Numbered from the stretch's first letter, positions 1 to 5,488 are shown. The stretch is 5,488 nt of DNA from JANMZR01 sp031383555 (GCA_031383555.1 JANMZR010000174.1:1-5488); one strand, 5' to 3'. Notes: generated by a model not told the origin, from the sequence alone. Made by a program: numbers and translations.

Positions 1-1
1 C

Positions 2-100
2 TGCATCGTCACCCAGGATCCCTATCTCTACTTTGCCAAGCTCACCCAGTTTTGGAAGCAGCGAACCCAAGGACCGTTCACACCAGGCGTGCAATCTTAA
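2..100 (+). CDS. Possible 3' end of an unrecognised GC-rich gene (partial)
   Basis: Frame 2 is open from the window edge to a TAA at 98-100 and would encode the last 32 residues of a protein, rich in aromatic and basic residues (it contains DPYLYFAKLTQFWKQR) and ending GVQS. I do not recognise the family; the end of a transposase or other mobile-element gene is only one possibility. The stop coincides with an abrupt composition change: bases 1-100 contain 53 G+C, bases 101-130 only 7. Caution: all three plus frames and at least one minus frame are free of stops across bases 1-97, as is common in a short GC-rich stretch, so neither strand nor coding status is secure. On the minus strand the same bases read as an equally protein-like frame (including PKLGELGKVEIGILGDD), bounded by a TAA just past base 100. 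Confidence 0.25.
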   Translation, partial: CIVTQDPYLYFAKLTQFWKQRTQGPFTPGVQS

Positions 101-129
101 TTATCAAATGTGGCCTTATACTAATTAAA

Positions 130-735
130 ATGGAAACAAAAGAAACTAAAAAATATTGGAGTAATCGCTATCAAAACCAAAATATCGGTTGGGATATTGG
201 ATACCCTTCCACACCCTTAAAAGATTATATTGATCAATTAGAAAATAAGGCAATACGAATTTTAATTCCTGGTGCTGGCAATGCCTACGAAGCCGAATAT
301 TTAATTGAAAAAGGTTTCAAAAACGTGTTTGTTATGGATATTTCCGCATTGCCATTACAAAATTTCGAAGCCAGAAACCCCGATTTCCCTAAAGAACAAT
401 TGATTGAAGCCGACTTTTTTCAACATAAAGGTCTATATGATTTAATTTTAGAACAAACATTTTTTTGCTCATTTGAACCTACCACAACCAATAGAGCATG
501 CTATGGGGGGAAAATGGCCGAACTTCTGCGTCCAAATGGTAAACTTGTTGGTCTTTGGTTCGATATTCCTTTAATTGAAGGCAATAGGGATAATCGGCCT
601 TTTGGAGGTATAAAAGAAGAATATTTGGGCTATTTAAATCCATATTTTGAGACAATAACTTTTGAACCCTGCTATAATTCTATCGCCCCAAGAGCAGGTC
701 AGGAGTTATTTGGTGTGTTTAAAAAAGCTTTTTAA
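130..735 (+). CDS. TPMT-family class I SAM-dependent methyltransferase
   Basis: Predicted 201-residue cytosolic methyltransferase of the thiopurine S-methyltransferase (TPMT)-like family, which transfers a methyl group from S-adenosylmethionine to small thiol or related acceptors. The N-terminal signature is visible (YWSNRYQNQNIGWDIG, residues 9-24), then SAM motif I (ILIPGAGNAYEAEYL, 44-58), the acidic residue ending strand 2 (D70), an AD motif (94-95), and the motif IV region YDLILEQTFFCS (103-114). LRPNGKLVGLWFD follows in the usual place. Length is typical. The frame stays open upstream to the window edge and a TTG at 52 could add 26 residues, but that stretch is not family-like and runs into the GC-rich tip, so the ATG at 130 in an A-rich leader is preferred. 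The substrate is unknown; proteins of this family have been linked to thiol, thiocyanate, selenium or tellurium methylation. No functional partner is evident next to it. Confidence 0.9.
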   Translation: METKETKKYWSNRYQNQNIGWDIGYPSTPLKDYIDQLENKAIRILIPGAGNAYEAEYLIEKGFKNVFVMDISALPLQNFEARNPDFPKEQLIEADFFQHKGLYDLILEQTFFCSFEPTTTNRACYGGKMAELLRPNGKLVGLWFDIPLIEGNRDNRPFGGIKEEYLGYLNPYFETITFEPCYNSIAPRAGQELFGVFKKAF

Positions 736-768
736 AATTCCCAGTAATTTTTAAATTTAACATGAATA

Positions 769-781
769 CTACATTTTGTAG
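769..781 (+). promoter_or_regulatory. Hairpin overlapping a weak promoter -7 candidate
   Basis: CTACA-TTT-TGTAG is a perfect 5-bp inverted repeat with a 3-base loop, 25-37 bases before the lipoprotein start at 806. It overlaps TACATTTTG (770-778), one base longer than the Bacteroidota -7 consensus TAnnTTTG. No convincing -33 TTG partner stands at the right distance. It could be a promoter or operator for the lipoprotein gene, or chance in an AT-rich gap. Confidence 0.2.
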
Positions 782-805
782 GTAAGGTTCAAAAAAATCA
801 CGTAT

Positions 806-1303
806 ATGAAAGCAAGACATTTAATTATTTTACTGACTATAGTTACATTCATTTCTTGCAACTATGACAAGGAAAAAACTAATGAAAGGAAAAATAATAA
901 ATTAATTGGCACATGGAGACTGATTGAGTATTCTGACCTTGACACAGTCAATAATAGATGGACACATCCATATGGTGACCACCCAAAAGGATATTTTACT
1001 TATACAAAAAGTGGCATCATTAACTTAAATGGTTCAGCAGAAAAACCATTGGATATTCCCGCTGATTCCGAATATATTAAGCCCTTGACATTAGGAGCTG
1101 TTTTAGATAATGCTTGGGGTTATTTTGGAACCTATTCAGTCGACAGTATAAATTCAGTTGTAACACACCACGTCAAGGGAGGTTCAGTAATAAGTTATAT
1201 TGGAACTGACCAACATCGGCAATTCATTATTAAAGGAGACACTTTATTAATTGGCGACCCAACATTTAAAGTTGGAAAAAGAGTTTTAATAAGAGTAGAA
1301 TAA
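806..1303 (+). CDS. Lipocalin-like domain lipoprotein
   Basis: Predicted 165-residue lipoprotein. Residues 1-17 form a type II signal peptide (basic MKARH, hydrophobic LIILLTIVTFIS) ending in a lipobox with Cys18, so the mature protein should be lipid-anchored in the cell envelope. Acidic and lysine residues just after the cysteine (NYDKEK) resemble the surface-export signal reported for some Bacteroidota lipoproteins, so it may face outward. From about residue 33 to the end it matches the Lipocalin_5-like pattern: LIGTWRLIEY (33-42), THPYGDHPKGYFTYT (53-67), a YSVD strand (110-113), VTHHV (119-123) and GTDQHRQF (133-140). Such small beta-barrels are presumed to bind small hydrophobic ligands, but members are mostly uncharacterised. 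The ATG at 806 is supported by the signal peptide beginning at once. The gene lies 70 bases after the methyltransferase on the same strand and may be co-transcribed with it, but no functional link is visible. Confidence 0.85.
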   Translation: MKARHLIILLTIVTFISCNYDKEKTNERKNNKLIGTWRLIEYSDLDTVNNRWTHPYGDHPKGYFTYTKSGIINLNGSAEKPLDIPADSEYIKPLTLGAVLDNAWGYFGTYSVDSINSVVTHHVKGGSVISYIGTDQHRQFIIKGDTLLIGDPTFKVGKRVLIRVE

Positions 1304-1313
1304 AAATCCTTTC

Positions 1314-1333
1314 CACAAAATCAGGGTTTTGTG
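1314..1333 (+). terminator. Stem-loop just downstream of the lipoprotein gene
   Basis: CACAAAA-TCAGGG-TTTTGTG is a perfect 7-bp stem with a 6-base loop, starting 11 bases after the lipoprotein stop codon. Its position suits a 3' end or mRNA-stabilising structure. No T-run follows, and the stem is only moderately stable (two G-C pairs), so it is not a classical intrinsic terminator. Confidence 0.35.
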
Positions 1334-1408
1334 CAATTGGGGCATGAAGTTGAAGCAATCATCGGCTGTACAAGTACTAAGCTACGTGAATGCTTACCAA
1401 ACTTGTAA
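1331..1408 (+). other. Short open frame in the convergent gap, possible gene remnant
   Basis: The gap between the converging gene sets contains bases 1339-1408, with about 30 G+C of 70, higher than the very AT-rich bases after it. In the same frame as the lipoprotein gene, and after its stop, this reads as a plausible peptide (QLGHEVEAIIGC...KLRECLPNL) ending at a TAA at 1406-1408. A GTG at 1331 could start a 25-residue peptide. There is no ribosome-binding context and I recognise no family. It may be a decayed gene end or pure chance. Confidence 0.12.
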
Positions 1409-1418
1409 AATTTTTATT

Positions 1419-1457
1419 AAAAAGAAGGTAGAAAATTAATCTTCTGTTTTAGTTTTT
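1419..1457. terminator. Candidate bidirectional terminator between converging genes
   Basis: AGAAG (1423-1427) pairs with CTTCT (1441-1445), and on the plus-strand RNA a G-U and a T-A pair extend the stem inward, leaving a loop of about 9 bases. On the plus strand it is followed by T-runs at 1447-1450 and 1453-1457; on the minus strand the complement of A1419-1423 gives a T-run directly after the stem. It lies 4 bases past the stop of the minus-strand SDR gene, a sensible place for a shared terminator. The stem is short and AT-rich, so confidence is low. Confidence 0.3.
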
Positions 1458-1460
1458 CAA

Positions 1461-2240
1461 TTAAAATCCAATTGAATTACCTCCGTCAACAGGTAAAGAA
1501 ACACCTGTTACGTAACAGGCAGCATCTGATGCCAAGAAAACTGCTGCCCAACCAATATCAGTAGGCTTTCCGAACTTTCCCATTGGGGTTCTGTTTAAGG
1601 CACGATTCATTCGGTCTGGGTCGGTTCCCATAGCGGTTTTCATCATATTTGTTTCGATAAAACCAGGGGCAATCGCATTTACACGAACGTTATGCGGAGA
1701 AAACTCCGAAGCCAACACTTTTACCATGCCTTCTAAACCAGATTTTGAGGCGGCATAAGCTACCACTCGGTCTATTCCATAATAGGCAGCCATTGACGAA
1801 ATCATAATAATTGTACCACTTTTCCGAGCAATCATGCGAGAAGCGCAAGTGCGAGTTAGTGCAAAAACAGCATTTAGGTTGGTTTGTATAATTCGGTTAA
1901 AATCTTCATCAGAAACCTCTAATGCGGGTTTTTTCATGTTAACTCCCGCATTATTTACCAAAATGTCAATTGGTCCGTGAGCAAATTCGATGTCATTTAC
2001 TAAACTTTCAAGGGAATTTAATTCGGTCACATCATTAACAAAGTAATGAGCGTTGGCACCAAGTTGAGCAACTGCTTCTTTCAGAGCTTCTTCTCTACGG
2101 CCTGTAATAATGATAGCTGCTCCCGACCGAATCATGCATTGGGCAATTTCATATCCGATGCCACTTCCCCCGCCTGTGATGAGTACAAGTTTATCTTTTA
2201 AAGAAAATGCTGTTTCTTGAGAAAGGTGATTTTGCGACAT
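1461..2240 (-). CDS. SDR family NAD(P)-dependent oxidoreductase (gluconate 5-dehydrogenase-like)
   Basis: Predicted 259-residue cytosolic classical short-chain dehydrogenase/reductase, oxidising an alcohol or reducing a ketone, probably on a sugar acid or polyol. Every classical SDR element is present: the cofactor loop TGGGSGIG (22-29), DVT (70-72), NNAG (96-99), and the catalytic tetrad Asn121, Ser149, Tyr162 and Lys166 in a YAASK motif, then PG (192-193) and the C-terminal VTGVSLPVDGG. GRR (47-49) after the second strand contains basic residues of the kind that favour NADP, but cofactor choice cannot be settled from this. The sequence style resembles gluconate 5-dehydrogenase, KduD and glucose 1-dehydrogenase relatives, which cannot be told apart by eye. 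The ATG is followed by about 14 residues before the first Rossmann strand, which is usual. It is the last gene of the minus-strand cluster, 73 bases after the 386-residue oxidoreductase, with an A-rich leader and no Shine-Dalgarno. Confidence 0.92.
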   Translation of the reverse strand: MSQNHLSQETAFSLKDKLVLITGGGSGIGYEIAQCMIRSGAAIIITGRREEALKEAVAQLGANAHYFVNDVTELNSLESLVNDIEFAHGPIDILVNNAGVNMKKPALEVSDEDFNRIIQTNLNAVFALTRTCASRMIARKSGTIIMISSMAAYYGIDRVVAYAASKSGLEGMVKVLASEFSPHNVRVNAIAPGFIETNMMKTAMGTDPDRMNRALNRTPMGKFGKPTDIGWAAVFLASDAACYVTGVSLPVDGGNSIGF

Positions 2241-2283
2241 TTCTATTTTTTTGATAATAAATTTCTTTCGAATGCTTATTGTG

Positions 2284-2308
2284 AACCAATTAAACTTGGT
2301 TTCGAACC
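2284..2308 (-). repeat. Two overlapping, mutually exclusive hairpins in an intercistronic gap
   Basis: Plus-strand bases 2284-2301 form AACCAA-TTAAAC-TTGGTT, a perfect 6-bp stem with a 6-base loop. Bases 2298-2308 form GGTT-TCG-AACC, a 4-bp stem sharing the same GGTT. GAACCA occurs twice (2283-2288 and 2304-2309), so on the minus-strand transcript only one hairpin can form at a time. The structure begins 5 bases past the stop of the 386-residue oxidoreductase gene, 43 bases before the SDR start. No T-run follows, so mRNA processing or stability is a likelier role than termination. Confidence 0.3.
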
Positions 2309-2313
2309 ACTTT

Positions 2314-3474
2314 TTACTTATTCAAAGTTATTCTTTGGGCATTTTTCTGTGCTTTTAAAGCCAATTCAGTTGCCAAAAAACAATGATCTTGAGTCATTGC
2401 TGTTTCGGTTCGATTCAAAATATCATCAACCAATAATGTGCCATACGGCAAGTTTTGGGCGGAACATTCAAAATATTTAGTTTCTTTACCGTCGGTCAAA
2501 AACAAATGATTACCCCCTTCTCGACCACCAATATCAATATTTTTACGAATTTCTATAAAACCTTCTGTCCCTAAAATTGTCAAACGACCGTCACCCCAAG
2601 TTTTTAGACCATCGGGCGTAAACCAATCTACTCTTATATAACCCATTCCCCCATTTCCACGTAACATTACATCTCCAAAATCTTCAAATTTTGGGTATTG
2701 TGGATGGTGTACATTGCCAATTTGTGAGGCTATGATGTCGGCTTTAGTTGAATTGGTAAAATATAAAAATTGGTCAAATTGGTGGGACCCGATGTCAGTG
2801 ATAATTCCACCAAACAAATCCTTATCAAAAAACCATTCGGGCCTTGTTTTAAAGTTGGCTCGATGAGGCCCAAGTCCAATGGTTTGGATTACATTTCCTA
2901 TTGCACCTGCTTTTACTAATTCACCCGCTTTTATGGTCGCTCTGTTTTCAAAGCGTTCGCTATAACTTATTGAATAAATACGGCCAGTAGCTTTTTGTAC
3001 TTTCCGAACTTCTGCGAGTTGTGTTAAAGTGGTAATTCCCGGCTTGTCTGTCATAAAATCTTTGCCTGATTTCATTACTTTGATACCCAGCCCAGCCCTT
3101 TCTGAGGCAATGGCTGAACTTAACACTAACTGAATAGCTTTATCTTCTAAAATCTCTCGCTCATCTTTTACTAATTTTGCATCAGGATATCGTTCGGCAA
3201 ATTCAGCAATTAGATCTTTTTCTTTAGCATAGTACGAAATCAACTGACCGCCACCTCTTATTACAGCTTTTACCTGCCCATAAATATGCCCATGATTCAT
3301 CCCTATTACTGAAAACCTAAGACGTGGACTAACATATATTGGCTGTGGTAAAGCTTTTACAGTCTCGGTTTTTAAATGCCTAAAATCACTGTTTTGAAAC
3401 ATTGGCATTGTAATCATTCCTGCCGCAGCCGAAGTTGACTTTTTGAGGAAATCACGTCTATTATTATTTTCCAT
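2314..3474 (-). CDS. Tat-exported Gfo/Idh/MocA family oxidoreductase (386 aa)
   Basis: Predicted NAD(P)-dependent oxidoreductase of the Gfo/Idh/MocA family, which acts on sugars, sugar acids, inositols and related polyols. The N-terminus has a twin-arginine signal, NRRDFLKKS (5-13), with a short Ala-rich stretch after it, implying export of the folded, cofactor-loaded protein to the periplasm. The Rossmann domain starts near residue 52, but its nucleotide loop reads VIGMNHGHIYG (56-66), not GxGxxG; I recall the same NHGH pattern in other members of a Bacteroidota-type subgroup. The family EKP motif appears as DKP (143-145). The second domain has RPEWFFD (211-217), GGIITDIGSHQFD (222-234, the family HxxD as H231/D234) and a C-terminal beta region. 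Length is typical. The start ATG precedes the Tat motif directly, with an A-rich leader. It sits 60 bases after the 458-residue paralogue and 73 bases before the SDR gene. Substrate unknown. Confidence 0.88.
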   Translation of the reverse strand: MENNNRRDFLKKSTSAAAGMITMPMFQNSDFRHLKTETVKALPQPIYVSPRLRFSVIGMNHGHIYGQVKAVIRGGGQLISYYAKEKDLIAEFAERYPDAKLVKDEREILEDKAIQLVLSSAIASERAGLGIKVMKSGKDFMTDKPGITTLTQLAEVRKVQKATGRIYSISYSERFENRATIKAGELVKAGAIGNVIQTIGLGPHRANFKTRPEWFFDKDLFGGIITDIGSHQFDQFLYFTNSTKADIIASQIGNVHHPQYPKFEDFGDVMLRGNGGMGYIRVDWFTPDGLKTWGDGRLTILGTEGFIEIRKNIDIGGREGGNHLFLTDGKETKYFECSAQNLPYGTLLVDDILNRTETAMTQDHCFLATELALKAQKNAQRITLNK

Positions 3475-3534
3475 TTTTTATATTCAAGATTATAGATTTG
3501 AGATATTTTCTATTTCGAATCCAACTCTTATTCT

Positions 3535-4911
3535 TTACATTTTTATAAAATTAGTACCATAAGGTTTTCTTTGGGTACGAGTAAGCATGGCATTTGCCTC
3601 ATTGTCGTTCACGAAGCGTTCTGTTTTTGGATTCCATGTTAATTTTCTTGGCAATTTCATAGCGATATGACTAATTAAACATACGCTGCAAGCCCTATGG
3701 CCCATTTCAACAGGCGAAATTGGTTCTTTTCTGCTTTGAATACAATCAAGCCAGTTGCCATGGTGTTCTGTGCTTTTGTACAAATGAATTTCGTTTTCAC
3801 CAATTACTGATTCGAGTATTTTTGGGTCGCTGGCATCTAACGCTTTACTACTTTTGGCTTTTGAGATCGGGTCGCTTGCCGAAGCCGTATAGTCGCCACG
3901 AGACACAAAAATCCAACCCTCAGAACCTTCATAACGAATTCCATTTGGGAAACCCCCACTTGTGTACATCGTTATGCCATTTTCATAGTCAGCTTTTACC
4001 ATAAAATCTCCATGAACATTCCATAAGCCTGATTTAGGAAATTCTGCAACTGCTTGTACTGAAGTTGGACCCGTATATTCAGTATCCATGCCCCAAGCAG
4101 CTGAATCGAAATGATGCTGCCCCCAACCTGTGATCATTCCTGCCCCAAATTGTTCAATTCGTAGCCAACCAGGGCGACCATAGCCTACTTGTGGGTGAAC
4201 GCCCGTTTCTGTATATGGCACATACGGTGTTGAACCTAACCAAGCATCGTAATTAAATCCTTTTGGTACCGGCATAGCGGGAGCGGCAGGTCCTGAGGGG
4301 TCGCCAGGAAGTCCAACTTTTACGGTATGTAGTTTGCCAATTCGGCCATTTCTAACTAATTCGGCGGCAAATCTGAATTGAAAAGATGAACGTTGCTGCG
4401 TACCAACTTGAAGGATTCTCCCTGTTTTCTTGATAACATTGCTCAATAAACGCCCTTCGGCTATTGTGAGAGAAGTGGGTTTTTGTAAATAAATATCTTT
4501 GCCTGCCAAAGCTGCTTCGATGGCTGGTTGAGCATGCCAAAAATCGGGCGTTGAGATGATAACTGCGTCAATGTCCTTATTTAAAAGCATTTCACGATAA
4601 TCATCATACATTTTTACATCTACATAATTGTCTTGACCAGTTTTTTTCTTGTAGTAATTTTCGACCAATAATTTCCCGTCTACTAAACGATTAGCATCCA
4701 AATCGCAGACAGCCATCATTCGGGCGGAGTCATGCTGAATTGTACCAACCATATCATGGTCACGGCCGATTCTTCCACAGCCAATTTGACCAATATTAAT
4801 TTTGTTACTTGGGGCGTTTTTACCAAATACGGAAGCAGGTACAATGGTTGGAAAACCAATTGTTGCTACTACACCCGTTAAGGTTTTTTCTATAAACTTT
4901 CTGCGTTCCAT
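3535..4911 (-). CDS. Tat-exported Gfo/Idh/MocA family oxidoreductase (458 aa)
   Basis: Predicted NAD(P)-dependent Gfo/Idh/MocA oxidoreductase with a Tat signal at its very start (ERRKFIEKT, residues 2-10), followed by a hydrophobic stretch to about residue 29, so probably periplasmic. The Rossmann loop is canonical, IGQIGCGRIGRDH (40-52), with CDLD (69-72) ending strand 2 and STPDFWHA (120-127). The usual EKP is QKP (143-145). The C-terminal domain is the longer form seen in many Bacteroidota and Planctomycetes proteins: TQQRSSFQFRFAAELV (171-186), GFNYDAWLGSTPYVPY (218-233) and GWGQHHFDSAAWGMD (262-276), with H266 and D269 as the family HxxD. The C-terminus (HHGNWLDCIQSRKEP) is also typical. 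It differs from the neighbouring 386-residue protein in length and motifs, so the pair are distant paralogues, not a recent duplication. It follows the PmoA-like gene after an 85-base gap containing repeats. Substrate unknown. Confidence 0.92.
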   Translation of the reverse strand: MERRKFIEKTLTGVVATIGFPTIVPASVFGKNAPSNKINIGQIGCGRIGRDHDMVGTIQHDSARMMAVCDLDANRLVDGKLLVENYYKKKTGQDNYVDVKMYDDYREMLLNKDIDAVIISTPDFWHAQPAIEAALAGKDIYLQKPTSLTIAEGRLLSNVIKKTGRILQVGTQQRSSFQFRFAAELVRNGRIGKLHTVKVGLPGDPSGPAAPAMPVPKGFNYDAWLGSTPYVPYTETGVHPQVGYGRPGWLRIEQFGAGMITGWGQHHFDSAAWGMDTEYTGPTSVQAVAEFPKSGLWNVHGDFMVKADYENGITMYTSGGFPNGIRYEGSEGWIFVSRGDYTASASDPISKAKSSKALDASDPKILESVIGENEIHLYKSTEHHGNWLDCIQSRKEPISPVEMGHRACSVCLISHIAMKLPRKLTWNPKTERFVNDNEANAMLTRTQRKPYGTNFIKM

Positions 4912-4922
4912 TTTAAATTTTA

Positions 4923-4974
4923 TTAAGGTTGAATTTTATTTATGCCAAGTTTGAAACTTGTTTTATTTAAGGTT
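4923..4974. repeat. 15-base palindrome between two 8-base direct repeats
   Basis: In the gap before the 458-residue oxidoreductase, CAAGTTT-G-AAACTTG (4946-4960) is a perfect palindrome with a single central base. It is flanked by TTAAGGTT at 4923-4930 and again at 4967-4974, 44 bases apart start to start (about four helical turns); each copy continues into (G)AATTT. A one-base loop makes an RNA hairpin poor, so a dimeric regulator site is the more natural reading. AT-rich chance cannot be excluded. Confidence 0.3.
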
Positions 4975-4980
4975 AATTTA

Positions 4981-4988
4981 CAAATTTA
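4981..4988 (-). promoter_or_regulatory. Candidate internal promoter -7 box (TAnnTTTG)
   Basis: On the minus strand these bases read TAAATTTG, an exact match to the Bacteroidota -7 consensus, about 70 bases before the 458-residue oxidoreductase start and just upstream of the palindrome. The nearest TTG upstream is 13 bases away, shorter than the usual -33 spacing, so an internal promoter is only possible. If real, the palindrome would lie downstream of the -7 box, where a repressor could act. Confidence 0.2.
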
Positions 4989-4996
4989 ATCAGCTA

Positions 4997-5488
4997 TTAC
5001 TCAATTTTGTATTTATCAAATTGTTCGGCAATTTTAGCTGCTACAACATCGCCCGAATGTATTAAAACTCGGTACCGAAGTTTTATTATTTGCCCTTTTT
5101 TCAGCGTTGTTTCTTTGCCATTTTGAGGCCAATACATGGGAGTAGGTGAGAAAAAACCATAATCACGGGTAAACCACGGAGAGGGATACCACTCGTTTGT
5201 GGGGTGTTGCAAAATCGCCATTCCTTCTGTTTTATCGCCACGTTTGCCAAAGAAATCGATCCATGGCGAAGCTTTACCAAAAGTTTCTTTTTCGCCCCTA
5301 TTTCCTTCGGCATTAACCATTGTTCCGCCATTGGTTACGGCAAGGTCGGCATCCATTCTGCCACTAAAAAGTGAGTGGTTTGTTTTATCTATCGTTACAT
5401 CTATTAGCATTTCCATCGTAATGTCAAAATCTATCTGAAAAAGATCTTTTGATGGTGCGGTGATGGTAATTTTTCTAATATCTTTTAC
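4997..5488 (-). CDS. PmoA-like / DUF6807 family protein, C-terminal part (5' end outside the window)
   Basis: The frame is open from the right edge through 163 residues to a stop at 4997-4999; the true start lies beyond the window. An internal ATG at 5416 is not the start: 24 in-frame codons precede it and the fold continues through (FQIDFDITMEMLIDV). Family features are visible: FSGRMDADLAV, TMVNAEGN, FGKASPWIDFFG, then AILQHPTNEWYPSPWFTRDYGFFSP, and a final beta strand (IIKLRYRVLIHSGDV). This matches the 'methane oxygenase PmoA' family (DUF6807). That name is misleading: these are soluble, probably beta-sandwich proteins of unknown biochemical role, unrelated to the membrane subunit of particulate methane monooxygenase. 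They often sit with Gfo/Idh/MocA genes in Bacteroidota and Planctomycetes carbohydrate loci, as here. Whether it has a signal peptide cannot be seen. It is the first visible gene of the minus-strand cluster. Confidence 0.85.
   Translation of the reverse strand, partial: VKDIRKITITAPSKDLFQIDFDITMEMLIDVTIDKTNHSLFSGRMDADLAVTNGGTMVNAEGNRGEKETFGKASPWIDFFGKRGDKTEGMAILQHPTNEWYPSPWFTRDYGFFSPTPMYWPQNGKETTLKKGQIIKLRYRVLIHSGDVVAAKIAEQFDKYKIE

Noticed and set aside
52..129. N-terminal extension of the methyltransferase from a TTG at 52
   Set aside because: The 26 extra residues come partly from the GC-rich tip and do not resemble the TPMT family; the ATG at 130 gives the expected N-terminus.
718..737. 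Near-perfect A/T palindrome around the methyltransferase stop (AAAAAGCTTTTT core, 722-733)
   Set aside because: It has no loop and a core of only one GC step, and it overlaps lysine and phenylalanine codons; too weak to call a terminator.
2217..2480. Plus-strand open frame of 87 codons
   Set aside because: It lies antisense over the SDR start, the intercistronic gap and the oxidoreductase 3' end; the peptide has no recognisable features.
3720..4004. Plus-strand open frame of 94 codons
   Set aside because: It is antisense inside the strongly supported 458-residue oxidoreductase gene, with a Cys/His/Phe-rich peptide typical of a shadow frame.
4352..4540. Minus-strand open frame of 62 codons
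   Set aside because: It is an alternative frame inside the 458-residue oxidoreductase; no domain or start context.
5101..5438. Open frames on both strands overlapping the PmoA-like gene (5101-5331 minus, 5199-5438 plus)
   Set aside because: The frame at 4997-5488 contains clear family motifs; the other two are shadows.
1..5488. CRISPR array, tRNA/rRNA, toxin-antitoxin or defence system
   Set aside because: There are no regularly spaced repeats, no cloverleaf or rRNA sequence, and no small gene pair; the genes present are metabolic or of general function.
4997..5488. Methane oxidation by a particulate methane monooxygenase subunit
   Set aside because: The PmoA label on this family is historical; the visible sequence has no membrane segments, and the neighbours are sugar-type dehydrogenases with no pmoB or pmoC.

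Overview
The window looks like a chromosomal piece of an AT-rich member of the Bacteroidota. This is inferred from four things: A-rich leaders with no Shine-Dalgarno sequence before the start codons, TAnnTTTG-like promoter boxes, Tat-tagged Gfo/Idh/MocA oxidoreductases, and a PmoA-like (DUF6807) protein. No rRNA or marker gene is present, so a Cytophagales-like origin is only a guess.

Left edge (1-100): a GC-rich tip (53 G+C in 100 bases by hand count, against 32 in bases 131-230). It may hold the end of a foreign or mobile gene that stops at 98-100. I do not recognise it.

Plus-strand part (130-1303): a TPMT-family SAM-dependent methyltransferase, then a small lipoprotein with a lipocalin-like domain. 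They are separated by 70 bases that hold a small hairpin and a weak promoter candidate. Nothing ties their functions together.

Convergent intergenic region (1304-1460): a hairpin just after the lipoprotein gene, a short stretch of higher GC with an open frame, and a weak AT-rich hairpin with T-runs on both sides that could end transcription from both directions.

Minus-strand part (1461-5488, running off the right edge): a probable operon, in transcription order a PmoA-like/DUF6807 protein (5' end missing), a 458-residue Tat-exported Gfo/Idh/MocA oxidoreductase, a 386-residue Tat-exported Gfo/Idh/MocA oxidoreductase, and a cytosolic SDR dehydrogenase. Gaps are 85, 60 and 73 bases. The content suggests oxidation of a sugar, sugar acid or polyol, with two steps probably in the periplasm and one in the cytosol; the substrate cannot be read from the sequence. 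The two oxidoreductases carry QKP and DKP where the family usually has EKP, and the second has an atypical dinucleotide-binding loop. I see no defence system, CRISPR array, RNA gene or complete mobile element. The most interesting points are the composition break at the left edge, the gene set and variant motifs of the minus-strand cluster, and two structured intercistronic gaps.
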